This document shows positions 29,596 to 38,164 of a DNA stretch of 64,000 nucleotides, one piece after another (positions within the stretch are counted from its first letter, which is position 1; each line of letters starts with the position of its first letter). The stretch is from NCBI RefSeq assembly GCF_001895205.1, contig NZ_BDJF01000011.1:294032-358031 (forward strand), in the 5' to 3' direction. The notes under the pieces are model-generated. The model saw only the letters and a program-made list of their open reading frames with translations. It ran no database searches and was not told the DNA's origin. Position numbers and translations under genes: made by a program. The DNA is from Vibrio injensis. Lineage in GTDB: Bacteria > Pseudomonadota > Gammaproteobacteria > Enterobacterales > Vibrionaceae.

Positions 29596-30007
29596 GATTT
29601 GCCTCCTGTAAGTCAGGGACAATCGCCGCCGCTAAGCTGTAACGAAAATAAGATTCAAAGCCAACACATACCCTGATTGAAGAGCTATGCGGGTAATAAT
29701 GAGGCAAAGAATGATCGGAAAGTGAGCTACGCCGACTAACCCTGTCGATCCAAAAATAAATGAAAAAATGGATAACAGGCTCAGTTATTCATGTGGGCGT
29801 ACTCTCCTAAAGAAATGAGGCAACCAGATTAGGAGATTTCAGCTAAAGAAGTCAAGAGGATAAAAAAGGGTTAGCTTAGCAAAGCTACCATTAATCTTGT
29901 GCTTGGTTTCACTGTGGTGAGCTTAGTCGTCGTTTCTTTGCGCTTTAAGAAATCACTCGATTAGACTAGATCGCACTAACTAGCCAAAAGCCCAAAGAGA
30001 CATCAAC
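29596..30007. other. Non-coding region carrying repeat copy 1
   Basis: Holds the 135-bp repeat (29726-29860) and its outer extension from about 29700, which is shared with the third copy at 45113. From 29861 to 30007 I see no gene or structure. Confidence 0.5.
29726..29860. repeat. 135-bp direct repeat, copy 1 (left border of cluster)
   Basis: About 96% identical (five mismatches counted by eye) to 42265-42399, in the same orientation. It contains the inverted repeat CTCCTAA...TTAGGAG. On the minus strand it reads TTAGGAG, then ATGAATAACTGA, then an open hydrophobic frame. It lies in the leader of the ABC-F gene. Confidence 0.85.
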
Positions 30008-30043
30008 AAAAATGCCACTCTGTTCAATACAAATGGCATTTTA
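30008..30043 (-). terminator. Terminator of the minus-strand catabolic operon
   Basis: Stem AATGCCA/TGGCATT; read on the minus strand it ends in TGGCATTTTTG just after the ridA stop. Confidence 0.65.
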
Positions 30044-30072
30044 TTATCCCGGCAAGAGCTAACGATGAGTGG

Positions 30073-30435
30073 TTATTGGTACTTCTTACCTGCTGCAGCG
30101 ACGAACGCCATTTCTACTAAGAGTTCAGGATTCGCCAATTCAACTTTGACGCAAGCACGGCTTGGTGCGCAGCCTTCAGGGAACCATGCCTCCCATACTT
30201 CGTTTAGCGCATCGAAGTTAGCAAAATCCGTCACGTAAATCGTCACAGATAGAATGCGCGACTTATCACTGTCAACACTGGCTAACATTTGCTCAGCTTG
30301 GTCAAAAATCTGTTGTACTTGCCCTTTCATATCCGCAGTGGTATCGGCTTCTGCCACCTCAACAAAATTGGCAATGCCGTTGAATACCGTAACATCAGAC
30401 CAACGTTTGCATGGATTAATACGATGAATTGTCAT
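30073..30435 (-). CDS. RidA-family enamine/imine deaminase (first copy)
   Basis: 120 residues. RidA (YjgF/YER057c) proteins hydrolyse reactive enamine/imine intermediates released by PLP-dependent lyases. The conserved Arg lies in APSRACVKVELA (about residue 97) and the Glu in LVEMAFVAA near the C-terminus. It is the last gene of the minus-strand cluster and sits 14 bases after the lactonase-like gene. In this setting it probably helps turn the imine formed from D-glucosaminate into 2-keto-3-deoxygluconate (inference). AAGAGA ribosome site. Confidence 0.85.
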   Translation of the reverse strand: MTIHRINPCKRWSDVTVFNGIANFVEVAEADTTADMKGQVQQIFDQAEQMLASVDSDKSRILSVTIYVTDFANFDALNEVWEAWFPEGCAPSRACVKVELANPELLVEMAFVAAAGKKYQ

Positions 30436-30449
30436 GTTATTTCTCTTAA

Positions 30450-31496
30450 TTATTGTTTCTCAACCAAGCACACAGGTGCACCAACATCACACGAGTATCC
30501 GGTTGGAGTGATAGCGCCAGTTTCCGGATTCCTATGAAAGCTAGCGACATTATTCGAATGTTGATTAGCAACGAGCATCCACTGCCCGTCACGGGATAAA
30601 ACAAAATCTCTTGGAAACTTACCGCCACAATCGGACATCGCAATTTGAACTGGGATATTACTCGTTACATCAAATGTACTGATCACGTTTTGCCCACGGC
30701 ATGAGACATAGACAAAACGCTCATCCGCAGAGAGACGAATCGCAGACGCCGCTTCTTTGTTTTCTTCATCGGCTAGCAGCTTAACTTGCTGAGTCAGATT
30801 CCATTGCTCGTCGTGCTTGCAAAGTACCACCAGCGTTTCGGACAATTCACACACCACGTACGCAATAGACTCTTCACGGTTGAAAACCAAATGACGAGGA
30901 CCTGACCCAGCAGGCATAGCGACGCTTTGTGTGAGTGAAAAGTTGCATGCCTCACCATCATTTTCAAAGTCATAAAAATGGACACTATCTGTGCCTAAAT
31001 CGACCACAGCAAGTTGCTTGGTGTGATTAAGAAACGTTGCTTGATGCGCATGAGACGAGGCTTGACGAGCAATATTGGGACCACTGCCTTCCACATATAA
31101 TTCTGCAATAGATTTCAACGGTTTACCACACTCATCAATGTGGTAAACACTTACATTGCCGGAACCGTAGTTGGCCACAGCAAGTAGCGGGGCTTTGATG
31201 TCGACATAGCAAGGATAGTCGCCTTCAATTGGCAATGCATAGCTGTCTGTATTTTCAGCAAAAATCAGCTCTGCACCTTCCAAACGTTCTACTTCATTAA
31301 AGGTGTATAAGCCATGTTCGGTAACCGTAAGATAAGACGGATTGCGTGTCGTTCTCATCGCGTCTGGCACGAGGTCGTTATTGATTGTCAGTAAGCCAGT
31401 AGTCGAATCGAGAGAGACACACGCGATACCATGACTTTGACTTGGTGAATCAGTATAGGTGCCCACATAAAAATGTAAGTGACCATTTAATGTCAT
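30450..31496 (-). CDS. Seven-bladed beta-propeller, lactonase (6-phosphogluconolactonase-like)
   Basis: 348 residues of the YbhE/3-carboxymuconate-cyclase lactonase family. Landmarks: FYVGTYTDSPSQSHGI at the N-terminus, ANYGSGNVSVY near 120, HQATFLNHTKQLAVVDLGTD, GSGPRHLVFN and QWMLVANQHSNNV. No signal peptide. The start at 31496 fits the family; the frame is open back to 31580. In this cluster it may open N-acetylglucosamino-lactone to the aldonic acid before deacetylation; a role in 6-phosphogluconolactone hydrolysis is the alternative. Confidence 0.78.
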   Translation of the reverse strand: MTLNGHLHFYVGTYTDSPSQSHGIACVSLDSTTGLLTINNDLVPDAMRTTRNPSYLTVTEHGLYTFNEVERLEGAELIFAENTDSYALPIEGDYPCYVDIKAPLLAVANYGSGNVSVYHIDECGKPLKSIAELYVEGSGPNIARQASSHAHQATFLNHTKQLAVVDLGTDSVHFYDFENDGEACNFSLTQSVAMPAGSGPRHLVFNREESIAYVVCELSETLVVLCKHDEQWNLTQQVKLLADEENKEAASAIRLSADERFVYVSCRGQNVISTFDVTSNIPVQIAMSDCGGKFPRDFVLSRDGQWMLVANQHSNNVASFHRNPETGAITPTGYSCDVGAPVCLVEKQ

Positions 31497-31576
31497 GAGA
31501 AAACCTTTCGGAGATATAATAATGCTAAACCGATAAGATTCCGCCTGTGATACCAGACGGCAATCTCTTTTAGTTA

Positions 31577-34030
31577 TCAATCAGTTAAAGTGTGAAGCAA
31601 CTGCTCAGTTGGTACGACAATAGCGACAATAGTTTCATCAAAAATAATCGCATTTTCATTGATGATACGTTGATACGCTTCAACATCAGATTGGCCAATA
31701 CCACTGCCCTGCTTAGCAAGTTTAATCAAGGTTAAACCTAAATCGGCAACTTTAATGGCAGCTTCTGCAACTGGCACTGTTTCTACCGACGCCACATTTG
31801 CCGCGAAAATAGGTTTGGCTTGCTGCGCCGCTAATTTAATATTTTGATAATGCATCGCTAACGCATCCAACGCAGTTATATCACCTTGAGCATAAGCCAC
31901 GACCAAATCTTGCATCTCGTACACTGCTAGGCTTTCTACTGGCAGTGCGTCCGCAAAGCGGTTTAATCGTTCGTACTGGTTGTATAAATCGCCTTCGTTT
32001 GGTGTAGAGATCCACTTCTCCCAGTGACGAGCGTAGTATTGAGCTGGCTCAATGTACTTCGCTAACGTTTGTAGCGGTGTTTCGTCCGCACCATTGGCAA
32101 GACGTTTCAACATCATATTGGCATCGGCATGATGACGCAAGCCAAGGGAAATCTCAGACCATGTATCGATTACCTTCATGCGCCTGTACATACTGCGTTC
32201 ATCGGTCAGGTCTTGACTCGACCATAGACGCTCAGCAATGGCGTAGCTTCTCGGCCATAAACGTTGCTCGATGGTCATTGAATCGAGGTTCTCTCCCCAA
32301 ATGGTGATTTCTCCCCCCAAGATTAGCTGCTGTTCTTTCTCGGTCAGTTCTGCCGGATAACCGCCATTAGGCTCGGGAATTACACTGCCTTCCATGTCAC
32401 TGCTCGCCACTAATTCTCCAGTCGTAGGCCAACGAACATTGCCAATCAACTGGTAACTACTATCTTTCAACTTGCCATCCGCAAAGTCATAATTGAACTC
32501 GGTATAAGACATAAAGTTATCGAAGTGGCCTCTAAATTTCACACCCGGTAGGTACTCAATGATGAATACCTCTTCGCGAGACTTACCGTTGTAATCGGTA
32601 AACGCACGGTAGCTGCCGTCTGTCGCTTTAATAATGGTTAGATTACCTGTACGCGGACCACCTTTGTTGCGCGGTTTCACCCAATTATAAGTCGCGAATT
32701 TCTCATCTTGATATAGTTGGTCATCTACCGTAATTCCTTTTGGTATTGGGTCATTGCGGTAGTGATAGCTGGTTGGTTGCGGCTGGTCTAGGTAATAACC
32801 AGTTGAGAGAATACCTTGGTAGCCCTCTTTTGCTGCTCGACCAATACTGTCGTGCCCTTGCCAGCTTTGAATCACAATCGAAGTGGGAAGATCTTTGTGC
32901 CAGATTTCATCCCAACCTGTCATCTTCTTGCCACGTGCTTCCAGCATTTGTTCAACCTTAGTGTTCAAATACGATTGCAGACCACGCTCACCATCTAAGT
33001 TATTGTCTTTGATAAATTGCTGAATCTTAGGGTTGTCTTTCCACTGTTGGTAATTAGGCTCATCACCACCGATATGGAAATACTCATCTGGAAAGAGCTC
33101 GACCACTTCGTCAAACACGCTCGCCAGCATCTTGTAAAGTTCGGGATTGGTAGGGTCCATTAACGGTTCAAACACACCCCAGCCACGTTGGTGCGGATAA
33201 GATTGCTCGCCCATACCAGACATCAATTCAGGGTATGCGTGCGCGACTGCCGAAGCATGTCCCGGCAAAGAGATTTCGGGGATAACTCGAATACCAAGGT
33301 TACGCGCATAATTCACCACATAGCGGATTTCATCTTTAGTGTAGTAATCACCATCTGCGGTGTCTTGCCACAGTTTTTGGTAATTATCGAGTTGGATACG
33401 GATCGCTTGGTCATCCCACATATGCCAATGGAAGACATTCATTTTTGCTGATGCCATCGCATCGAGTTGGCGAAGGATCACATCGAGTTCAATAAAGTGA
33501 CGGGAAGTGTCGTAAGAAACACCACGCCAAGGAAAACGCGGCTCATCTTGAATCGACACTACAGGAACAAAGTACCCTGTCGCATCCGTAGTCACTAACT
33601 GCAAAAAGGTTTCTAAACCATGAAAAGCACCGTAAGGGCGTTCGGAGCGAATGATGATCTGACCATTGCGCGATTCCAGTTGATACGATTCATCACTGTT
33701 AATGTCTTGCACCTCTGACTTCGGCGCATTGCGAATATCAATCACCAAGGTTGCATCTTTTTCCGACTCGGTATGCCAGTTCAACATTGGTAAGCCAGTT
33801 TGGCGATATAAACGCTCCATGGTGCGCTTTATGTTGAACTGCACCCGCGGTGAATCGTAGCCTTTGATGTAAATACTGAAGGATTTATCCAGTGAGATTT
33901 TCCCCTGCCCCAGCTCTACATTTTGTGGGTAAGGCATTAGGTTAAGATCGGTGTTGGGAGTCATCGCCATCGCTGCCGTTGGAATTGTGATTAAGCCTGA
34001 AAGGAGTAGTACTAATGTTCCTTTGTTCAT
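31577..34030 (-). CDS. Periplasmic beta-N-acetylhexosaminidase (GH20)
   Basis: Releases terminal N-acetylglucosamine or its oxidised form from chitin oligosaccharides. 817 residues. A signal peptide of about 22 residues ends PTAAMA, so it is exported. A GH20b-type N-terminal domain (to about 160) is followed by the catalytic barrel with FHWHMWDDQA, PEISLPGH and FHIGGDEPN, whose Asp-Glu pair (about residues 323-324) is the GH20 catalytic pair. About 240 residues of helical C-terminal domain follow. AGGA before the ATG at 34030 supports this start; an earlier ATG and a TTG lie 9 and 27 bases upstream. Confidence 0.88.
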   Translation of the reverse strand: MNKGTLVLLLSGLITIPTAAMAMTPNTDLNLMPYPQNVELGQGKISLDKSFSIYIKGYDSPRVQFNIKRTMERLYRQTGLPMLNWHTESEKDATLVIDIRNAPKSEVQDINSDESYQLESRNGQIIIRSERPYGAFHGLETFLQLVTTDATGYFVPVVSIQDEPRFPWRGVSYDTSRHFIELDVILRQLDAMASAKMNVFHWHMWDDQAIRIQLDNYQKLWQDTADGDYYTKDEIRYVVNYARNLGIRVIPEISLPGHASAVAHAYPELMSGMGEQSYPHQRGWGVFEPLMDPTNPELYKMLASVFDEVVELFPDEYFHIGGDEPNYQQWKDNPKIQQFIKDNNLDGERGLQSYLNTKVEQMLEARGKKMTGWDEIWHKDLPTSIVIQSWQGHDSIGRAAKEGYQGILSTGYYLDQPQPTSYHYRNDPIPKGITVDDQLYQDEKFATYNWVKPRNKGGPRTGNLTIIKATDGSYRAFTDYNGKSREEVFIIEYLPGVKFRGHFDNFMSYTEFNYDFADGKLKDSSYQLIGNVRWPTTGELVASSDMEGSVIPEPNGGYPAELTEKEQQLILGGEITIWGENLDSMTIEQRLWPRSYAIAERLWSSQDLTDERSMYRRMKVIDTWSEISLGLRHHADANMMLKRLANGADETPLQTLAKYIEPAQYYARHWEKWISTPNEGDLYNQYERLNRFADALPVESLAVYEMQDLVVAYAQGDITALDALAMHYQNIKLAAQQAKPIFAANVASVETVPVAEAAIKVADLGLTLIKLAKQGSGIGQSDVEAYQRIINENAIIFDETIVAIVVPTEQLLHTLTD

Positions 34031-34112
34031 CCGCGCCATCCTATCGTTGTTATTCAACCCGAGTCACTCTGTTTCAAAGAAGCATGTGACTCGGTCAAAA
34101 CACTTTTTTGAG

Positions 34113-34742
34113 TTATGCGACCAGCTCCACCGCTTCACGAACCAGCTTGCCAACCTCGTCCCACTGTTCGTTTTCAATTAAGCTCGGTGCAACCATCCAA
34201 GTACCACCGCAACAAACCACACGGTCGATGGCTAAGTAATCATTGACATTATTTTTGCCAATACCGCCCGTCGGCATCAAACTCACATCGACATAAGGTG
34301 CCAGTAGCGATTTCACCATCGCAATACCGCCACTCGCTTCCGCAGGAAAGAATTTGAGGAAATTCAAACCCAGCTCAAGTGCTTGTTCAACCTGACTTGG
34401 ACTGTTCACACCCGGTACGATTGGCATGTTGATTTCTTGGCAGCGACGTACCGTATTTGGATTCAACCCCGGCGCGACAATAAACTCTGCACCCGCGTCT
34501 TTCGCTTGGGTAATTTGCTCTGGCGTCAGTACCGTACCAGCACCGATGCACATTTGCGGATAAGCGTCACGCATGGCTTTAATCGCATCGGCTGCCGCTT
34601 CTGTTCGAAACGTCACTTCTGCGACTGGCAGACCGTTTTCTACGAGTACTTTCGCCAATGGGATCGCGTGCTCAACCTTGTTGATTTGGATAACTGGAAT
34701 AACTTTGAATTGCTGAAGTAGTTTAATCATTGCTTGGGACAT
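34113..34742 (-). CDS. eda: KDPG/KHG aldolase
   Basis: Cleaves 2-keto-3-deoxy-6-phosphogluconate to pyruvate and glyceraldehyde-3-phosphate. 209 residues of the class I aldolase family: catalytic Glu in VAEVTFRTEAA (about 43), Schiff-base Lys in FLKFFPAEASGG (about 133), phosphate loop in MPTGGIG. It lies 16 bases after kdgK, forming with it the last two steps of an Entner-Doudoroff-type route. A dedicated copy here means the cluster is self-sufficient to central metabolism. Confidence 0.93.
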   Translation of the reverse strand: MSQAMIKLLQQFKVIPVIQINKVEHAIPLAKVLVENGLPVAEVTFRTEAAADAIKAMRDAYPQMCIGAGTVLTPEQITQAKDAGAEFIVAPGLNPNTVRRCQEINMPIVPGVNSPSQVEQALELGLNFLKFFPAEASGGIAMVKSLLAPYVDVSLMPTGGIGKNNVNDYLAIDRVVCCGGTWMVAPSLIENEQWDEVGKLVREAVELVA

Positions 34743-34758
34743 AATACGTTCTCGGAAG

Positions 34759-35733
34759 TTATCGAATGAGATGAGTCATGGCGTCGTTTGGAATGATCGC
34801 GCCAGGATATTGAATAACGGTTGCGGCTAGTGCGTGACCGAGTTGAGCAGACTGCTCACAGCTTTGTCCGGTCAATCGCCCAGCCAGATAACCAGCGGCA
34901 AAGGAATCGCCAGCGGCACAGGTGTCGATCACTTTCTCAACCTTCTCGGCAGCTACGTAAGCGCTTTGCTTTTCTACGTTTTGATGCCTGAGATTTTGTT
35001 TGTCATCACCTTGCGACCAAACCAGTTTGCATGGTTCGCAACCACGTTTGATCACGATTTCTGGGCAGCCAAAGCGAAGGCAGCGTTGCTCGGCACTTTC
35101 TTCTTCCCCCCACACTAAGACATCATCGTCTTCTGTGATAAGTGCAATGTCGACTAAAGGCAGAATTTGGCTGTACCAATGTTTCGCCTCTTCTGCAGAC
35201 CAAAGTTGAGGACGGAAATTATTATCAAAGATAATTTTGCCTCCACCTTGTGAGAACAGACTTAACGCCTTTTTAAGCCTTACCTTGCTATCGTCATTTA
35301 AAATCGCAATGCTGATGCCACTTAGGTAGAGGTAATCCAGTTCTTGGTTCGTAATCGCAGACTCTAATTTATTGAGCGAAGAGGTAGAGAAGTAGCTTTT
35401 AACAGCTGCGCTGTCACGCCAATAAAGAAAGCTGCGCTCGCCTTCTTGATCTGTCTGCACCATATACAACCCCGGCAACTGAGCTGGGAAGATCTCAACA
35501 AGATCAGTTGCAATGCCTTCTTGTTGCCAGTTTTCCAGAAGTTCTTGAGAAAGTACGTCTTCCCCAAGACCGGTCGCGTAAGACACTCGGACTGGTTGCT
35601 GACTAGTCAGGCGAGAGAGGTAAAGCGCAGTATTGAGCGTGTCGCCCCCAAAGCCTTTGCGAATTGGGTCGCCGCTCAGTTCAATCATACATTCGCCAAA
35701 GAAAGCAATTTTGGTATGGGATGAATCCGTCAT
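34759..35733 (-). CDS. kdgK: 2-keto-3-deoxygluconate kinase
   Basis: PfkB-family kinase, 324 residues. The catalytic signature reads DTCAAGDSFAAGYLAGRL, with AAGD instead of the GAGD of most PfkB kinases, as in KdgK. The C-terminus (HALAATVIQYPGAIIPNDAM) also matches that of E. coli KdgK. The N-terminal GFGGDTLNTALYLSRL contacts the sugar acid. Coupled to eda, it makes KDPG, so the pathway delivers free KDG. Preceded by a hairpin and a 104-base gap after the transporter gene. Confidence 0.9.
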   Translation of the reverse strand: MTDSSHTKIAFFGECMIELSGDPIRKGFGGDTLNTALYLSRLTSQQPVRVSYATGLGEDVLSQELLENWQQEGIATDLVEIFPAQLPGLYMVQTDQEGERSFLYWRDSAAVKSYFSTSSLNKLESAITNQELDYLYLSGISIAILNDDSKVRLKKALSLFSQGGGKIIFDNNFRPQLWSAEEAKHWYSQILPLVDIALITEDDDVLVWGEEESAEQRCLRFGCPEIVIKRGCEPCKLVWSQGDDKQNLRHQNVEKQSAYVAAEKVEKVIDTCAAGDSFAAGYLAGRLTGQSCEQSAQLGHALAATVIQYPGAIIPNDAMTHLIR

Positions 35734-35805
35734 CGTTCACCTAATTTGGATAGATTTAGAATGGTGGCTCGGGGGGAACCACCCGTTTGTTAGGCGCTTA
35801 TGAAC

Positions 35806-35830
35806 GAGTTTCCGATCGAGCCGGAAACTC
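35806..35830 (-). other. Intercistronic hairpin between transporter and kdgK
   Basis: Perfect 8-bp stem GAGTTTCC/GGAAACTC with a 9-nt loop and no T-run. Probably a processing or stabilising element of the operon mRNA. Confidence 0.5.
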
Positions 35831-35837
35831 TCTTCTG

Positions 35838-37361
35838 TTAAGCATTTTGATTTGCCGCAGTTGTGCGGTTTTGTAGAGAAGCATCTTGTTCCAGAAGACC
35901 TTTATCAGACAATTCCATTTCCATCAGAGCACGCTCATCATCAAGGATTGCTTTCGCTATTTCTGGTGAAACTTGGTTAGCTGGAGTCACTAGGCTTACT
36001 ACCACACCTGCGGTTAGGGCAAATAAGCAAGATGGAATCACTGGGTTGCCCCAAAAAGTGGTCAGGTCTGGGCTCATCATTACTGCAAATGAAGCGATCG
36101 ATGCGCCTGCCAATGTTGCCAATGCACCTTGCCAGTTGTAACGCTTCCAGAAGCGACCCAACATACCGCAGACAAACATACCAGACATGACTGTCGAGAT
36201 CATCTTAGTGATGTAGCTGATGATGTCGTTCGAGGTTAGTGCGAACAGCAATGCACAACCGATCACTACAATCAAAGCCAAGCGAGAGTAATTCAACATG
36301 GACTCTTTGTTTGGCACGCGACCTGTGAACATAACGTAAACATCACGCAGTAAGATAGACACGCCCGCAATCGCATCTGAACTTGCACTCGACATGGTTG
36401 CCGATAAGCCCGCAATCAGAACAATAAGACCGACGCCTGCTGGCAATATCGTTGCTGCGATATACGGAAAAGCAAAGTTAGCGTTGTTCAGTTCAGGGTT
36501 CATAGTATGCGCCGCCATGCCAATAACTGCTGGGATGATTGAGAAGAACAAGTACAGCACACCAGACGCCACGAATGAACGACGGATGGTTGATACATCT
36601 TTACCTGAGTAAATACGTTGGCGGAATGAAGGCGTTGCAAGTACACCCACACCAATCACGACAGCAAGAGAAACCGCAGGAATTAAACCAAGCTTATCAA
36701 TCGCAAGGAAGCTAACTGCTTCTGGGTCCATAGCAGAATAAAGGTTGTCTAAACCACCTATGTGCTGCACAGACAGTACCGCCATTAGAATGAAGCCGAC
36801 AAACAAGATGATGGCTTGAATGGTATCCGTCCAAACTACGGCAGTGTAACCGCCAATCACAACATAAATGGTAAACGCTGCTGCGATAATCATCTTCGCA
36901 GTGCTGAGCTCAATATCGGCAATCCACGCTAAATACATACCACCCCCAAGGATGTGTGCGCCCAGCCAGCCAATACAAGCGATAAAGATAAGCAGACCAA
37001 CCACGTTCTTCACGATGCGGTTTGCACCCACGTAGTAGGCGAGCTCTTCACTCATCGTCATGAAATTAAGTTTACGAACCGGTGCAAACCACAGCGCCAA
37101 TAATAAAATACCAATTGCGCCGCCAATGCCGTAAAGCGCACCAGCCCAACCGTTTGAGTAACCAAAGCCGACCGCGCCCATACTTGAGCCCGTGCCAACC
37201 ATGGTTGCTATCGTGCTACCTAATACGAGAAATAGAGGAAAGCCTCGACCACCGAGTAGAAAGTCTTCACCTGATTTTTGGTTACGAGAAACAAACCACC
37301 CCAACCAAATTAAAAATAAGACATACGCACCGAAGCCGGTAAGAAACAGTGTACTGTTCAT
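35838..37361 (-). CDS. Sodium:solute symporter (SSS family)
   Basis: 507 residues, about 13 membrane segments, starting NSTLFLTGFGAYVLFLIWLGWFVS. Family elements: GGRGFPLFLVLGSTIATMVG, GYTAVVWTDTIQA and SATMSSASSDAIAGVSIL. Sodium-driven uptake of an organic solute into the cytoplasm. In this cluster the likely substrate is N-acetyl-D-glucosaminate or a related amino-sugar acid (inference). The start at 37361 has AGAGGTG upstream. Read 3' to kdgK and eda direction, it is first in the 37.4-30.1 kb transcript unless transcription runs through the ERIC element. Confidence 0.88.
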   Translation of the reverse strand: MNSTLFLTGFGAYVLFLIWLGWFVSRNQKSGEDFLLGGRGFPLFLVLGSTIATMVGTGSSMGAVGFGYSNGWAGALYGIGGAIGILLLALWFAPVRKLNFMTMSEELAYYVGANRIVKNVVGLLIFIACIGWLGAHILGGGMYLAWIADIELSTAKMIIAAAFTIYVVIGGYTAVVWTDTIQAIILFVGFILMAVLSVQHIGGLDNLYSAMDPEAVSFLAIDKLGLIPAVSLAVVIGVGVLATPSFRQRIYSGKDVSTIRRSFVASGVLYLFFSIIPAVIGMAAHTMNPELNNANFAFPYIAATILPAGVGLIVLIAGLSATMSSASSDAIAGVSILLRDVYVMFTGRVPNKESMLNYSRLALIVVIGCALLFALTSNDIISYITKMISTVMSGMFVCGMLGRFWKRYNWQGALATLAGASIASFAVMMSPDLTTFWGNPVIPSCLFALTAGVVVSLVTPANQVSPEIAKAILDDERALMEMELSDKGLLEQDASLQNRTTAANQNA

Positions 37362-37581
37362 TGAACACCTCTTATATAAAATCCATCTTTCAGATTGATA
37401 TAATTCCAGCAGCAAGCATTAGATTTTATTCCATATATTATCTAATTTTATTTTTATAGCTTTCGATAAATATATTACGCACTACTGCTTTATGAAATTA
37501 TATTTATGTAGGGAGTGAGAGTGCCAAAAGGGTAATAACAGGAAAGTAATTATTTCCGGCACTCTATTTCATTTAATTAGG
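37362..37581. other. Non-coding region upstream of the symporter gene
   Basis: A/T-rich, followed by the ERIC element. It probably holds a promoter for the symporter unit; no site can be defined with confidence. Confidence 0.35.
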
Positions 37582-37709
37582 TATACTCAAACGACTTGAA
37601 GTTGCAGGTAGGCGGCAAGTGAGCGAATCCCCATGAGCATAGGCAAACTATGTGATTGGGGTGAACGAACGTAGCCAACACCGCTGCAGCTTCAAGTAGG
37701 AAGGGTATA
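37582..37709. repeat. Full-length ERIC-type element (128 bp)
   Basis: Same length and core as 7997-8124, with GTGAGCGAATCCCCATGAGC and GTGATTGGGGTGAACGAAC, ends TATACTC and GGGTATA. It separates the symporter gene from the second ridA gene within the catabolic cluster and may affect the joint transcript. Confidence 0.88.
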
Positions 37710-37720
37710 AAGTGTAATTT

Positions 37721-38113
37721 CTATCGGCGATCTTCGCGATAGCAAGTCACATCGACCTCGACTTTCACGTCCACCACGAGATCACACACCATGCAAATAC
37801 GTGCAGGTGGGTGATCACCGAAGAACTCTCTGAATACTTTGTTAAACGATTGGAAATAACGAGAATCTGTGAGTACCACTTTTACGTGTACCACGTCAGC
37901 TAGCTTGTAGCCTGCTTCTTCCATAATATCGACGCAGTTTTGAATCGCTAAGCGAGATTGGTCAACGATGCCGCCTTCTACCACTTCGCCGTTAATCATT
38001 GGTGTTTGACCTGATACATATAAGAAGCCACCCGCTTCTGTTGCACGTGCAAATGGTAAATGTTGACCGCCAGTACCTATGCCGCCTTCTACACCATAAC
38101 GTTTAATTGACAT
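37721..38113 (-). CDS. RidA-family protein (second copy)
   Basis: 130 residues, distinct in sequence from the copy at 30073. GQTPMINGEVVEGGIVDQ and the Arg in HPPARICMVCDLV are the family marks; the usual C-terminal Glu lies in VEVDVTCY. The VTCY(R)E ending places it in the DUF1028-independent YjgH/YoaB-like part of the family rather than classical RidA (tentative). It lies 51 bases after the deacetylase gene on the same strand, so it is tied to the deacetylation/deamination steps. Confidence 0.82.
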   Translation of the reverse strand: MSIKRYGVEGGIGTGGQHLPFARATEAGGFLYVSGQTPMINGEVVEGGIVDQSRLAIQNCVDIMEEAGYKLADVVHVKVVLTDSRYFQSFNKVFREFFGDHPPARICMVCDLVVDVKVEVDVTCYREDRR

Positions 38114-38164
38114 AATATTCTCCAGTGATAATGCTTAATTTATAAAATTAATTAATTTTATAAA

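Noticed and set aside
31577..31580. ATGA overlap of the GH20 stop with a longer lactonase frame starting at 31580
   Set aside because: The family N-terminus of the lactonase begins at 31496, where a ribosome site is present; the longer frame adds an unrelated stretch.
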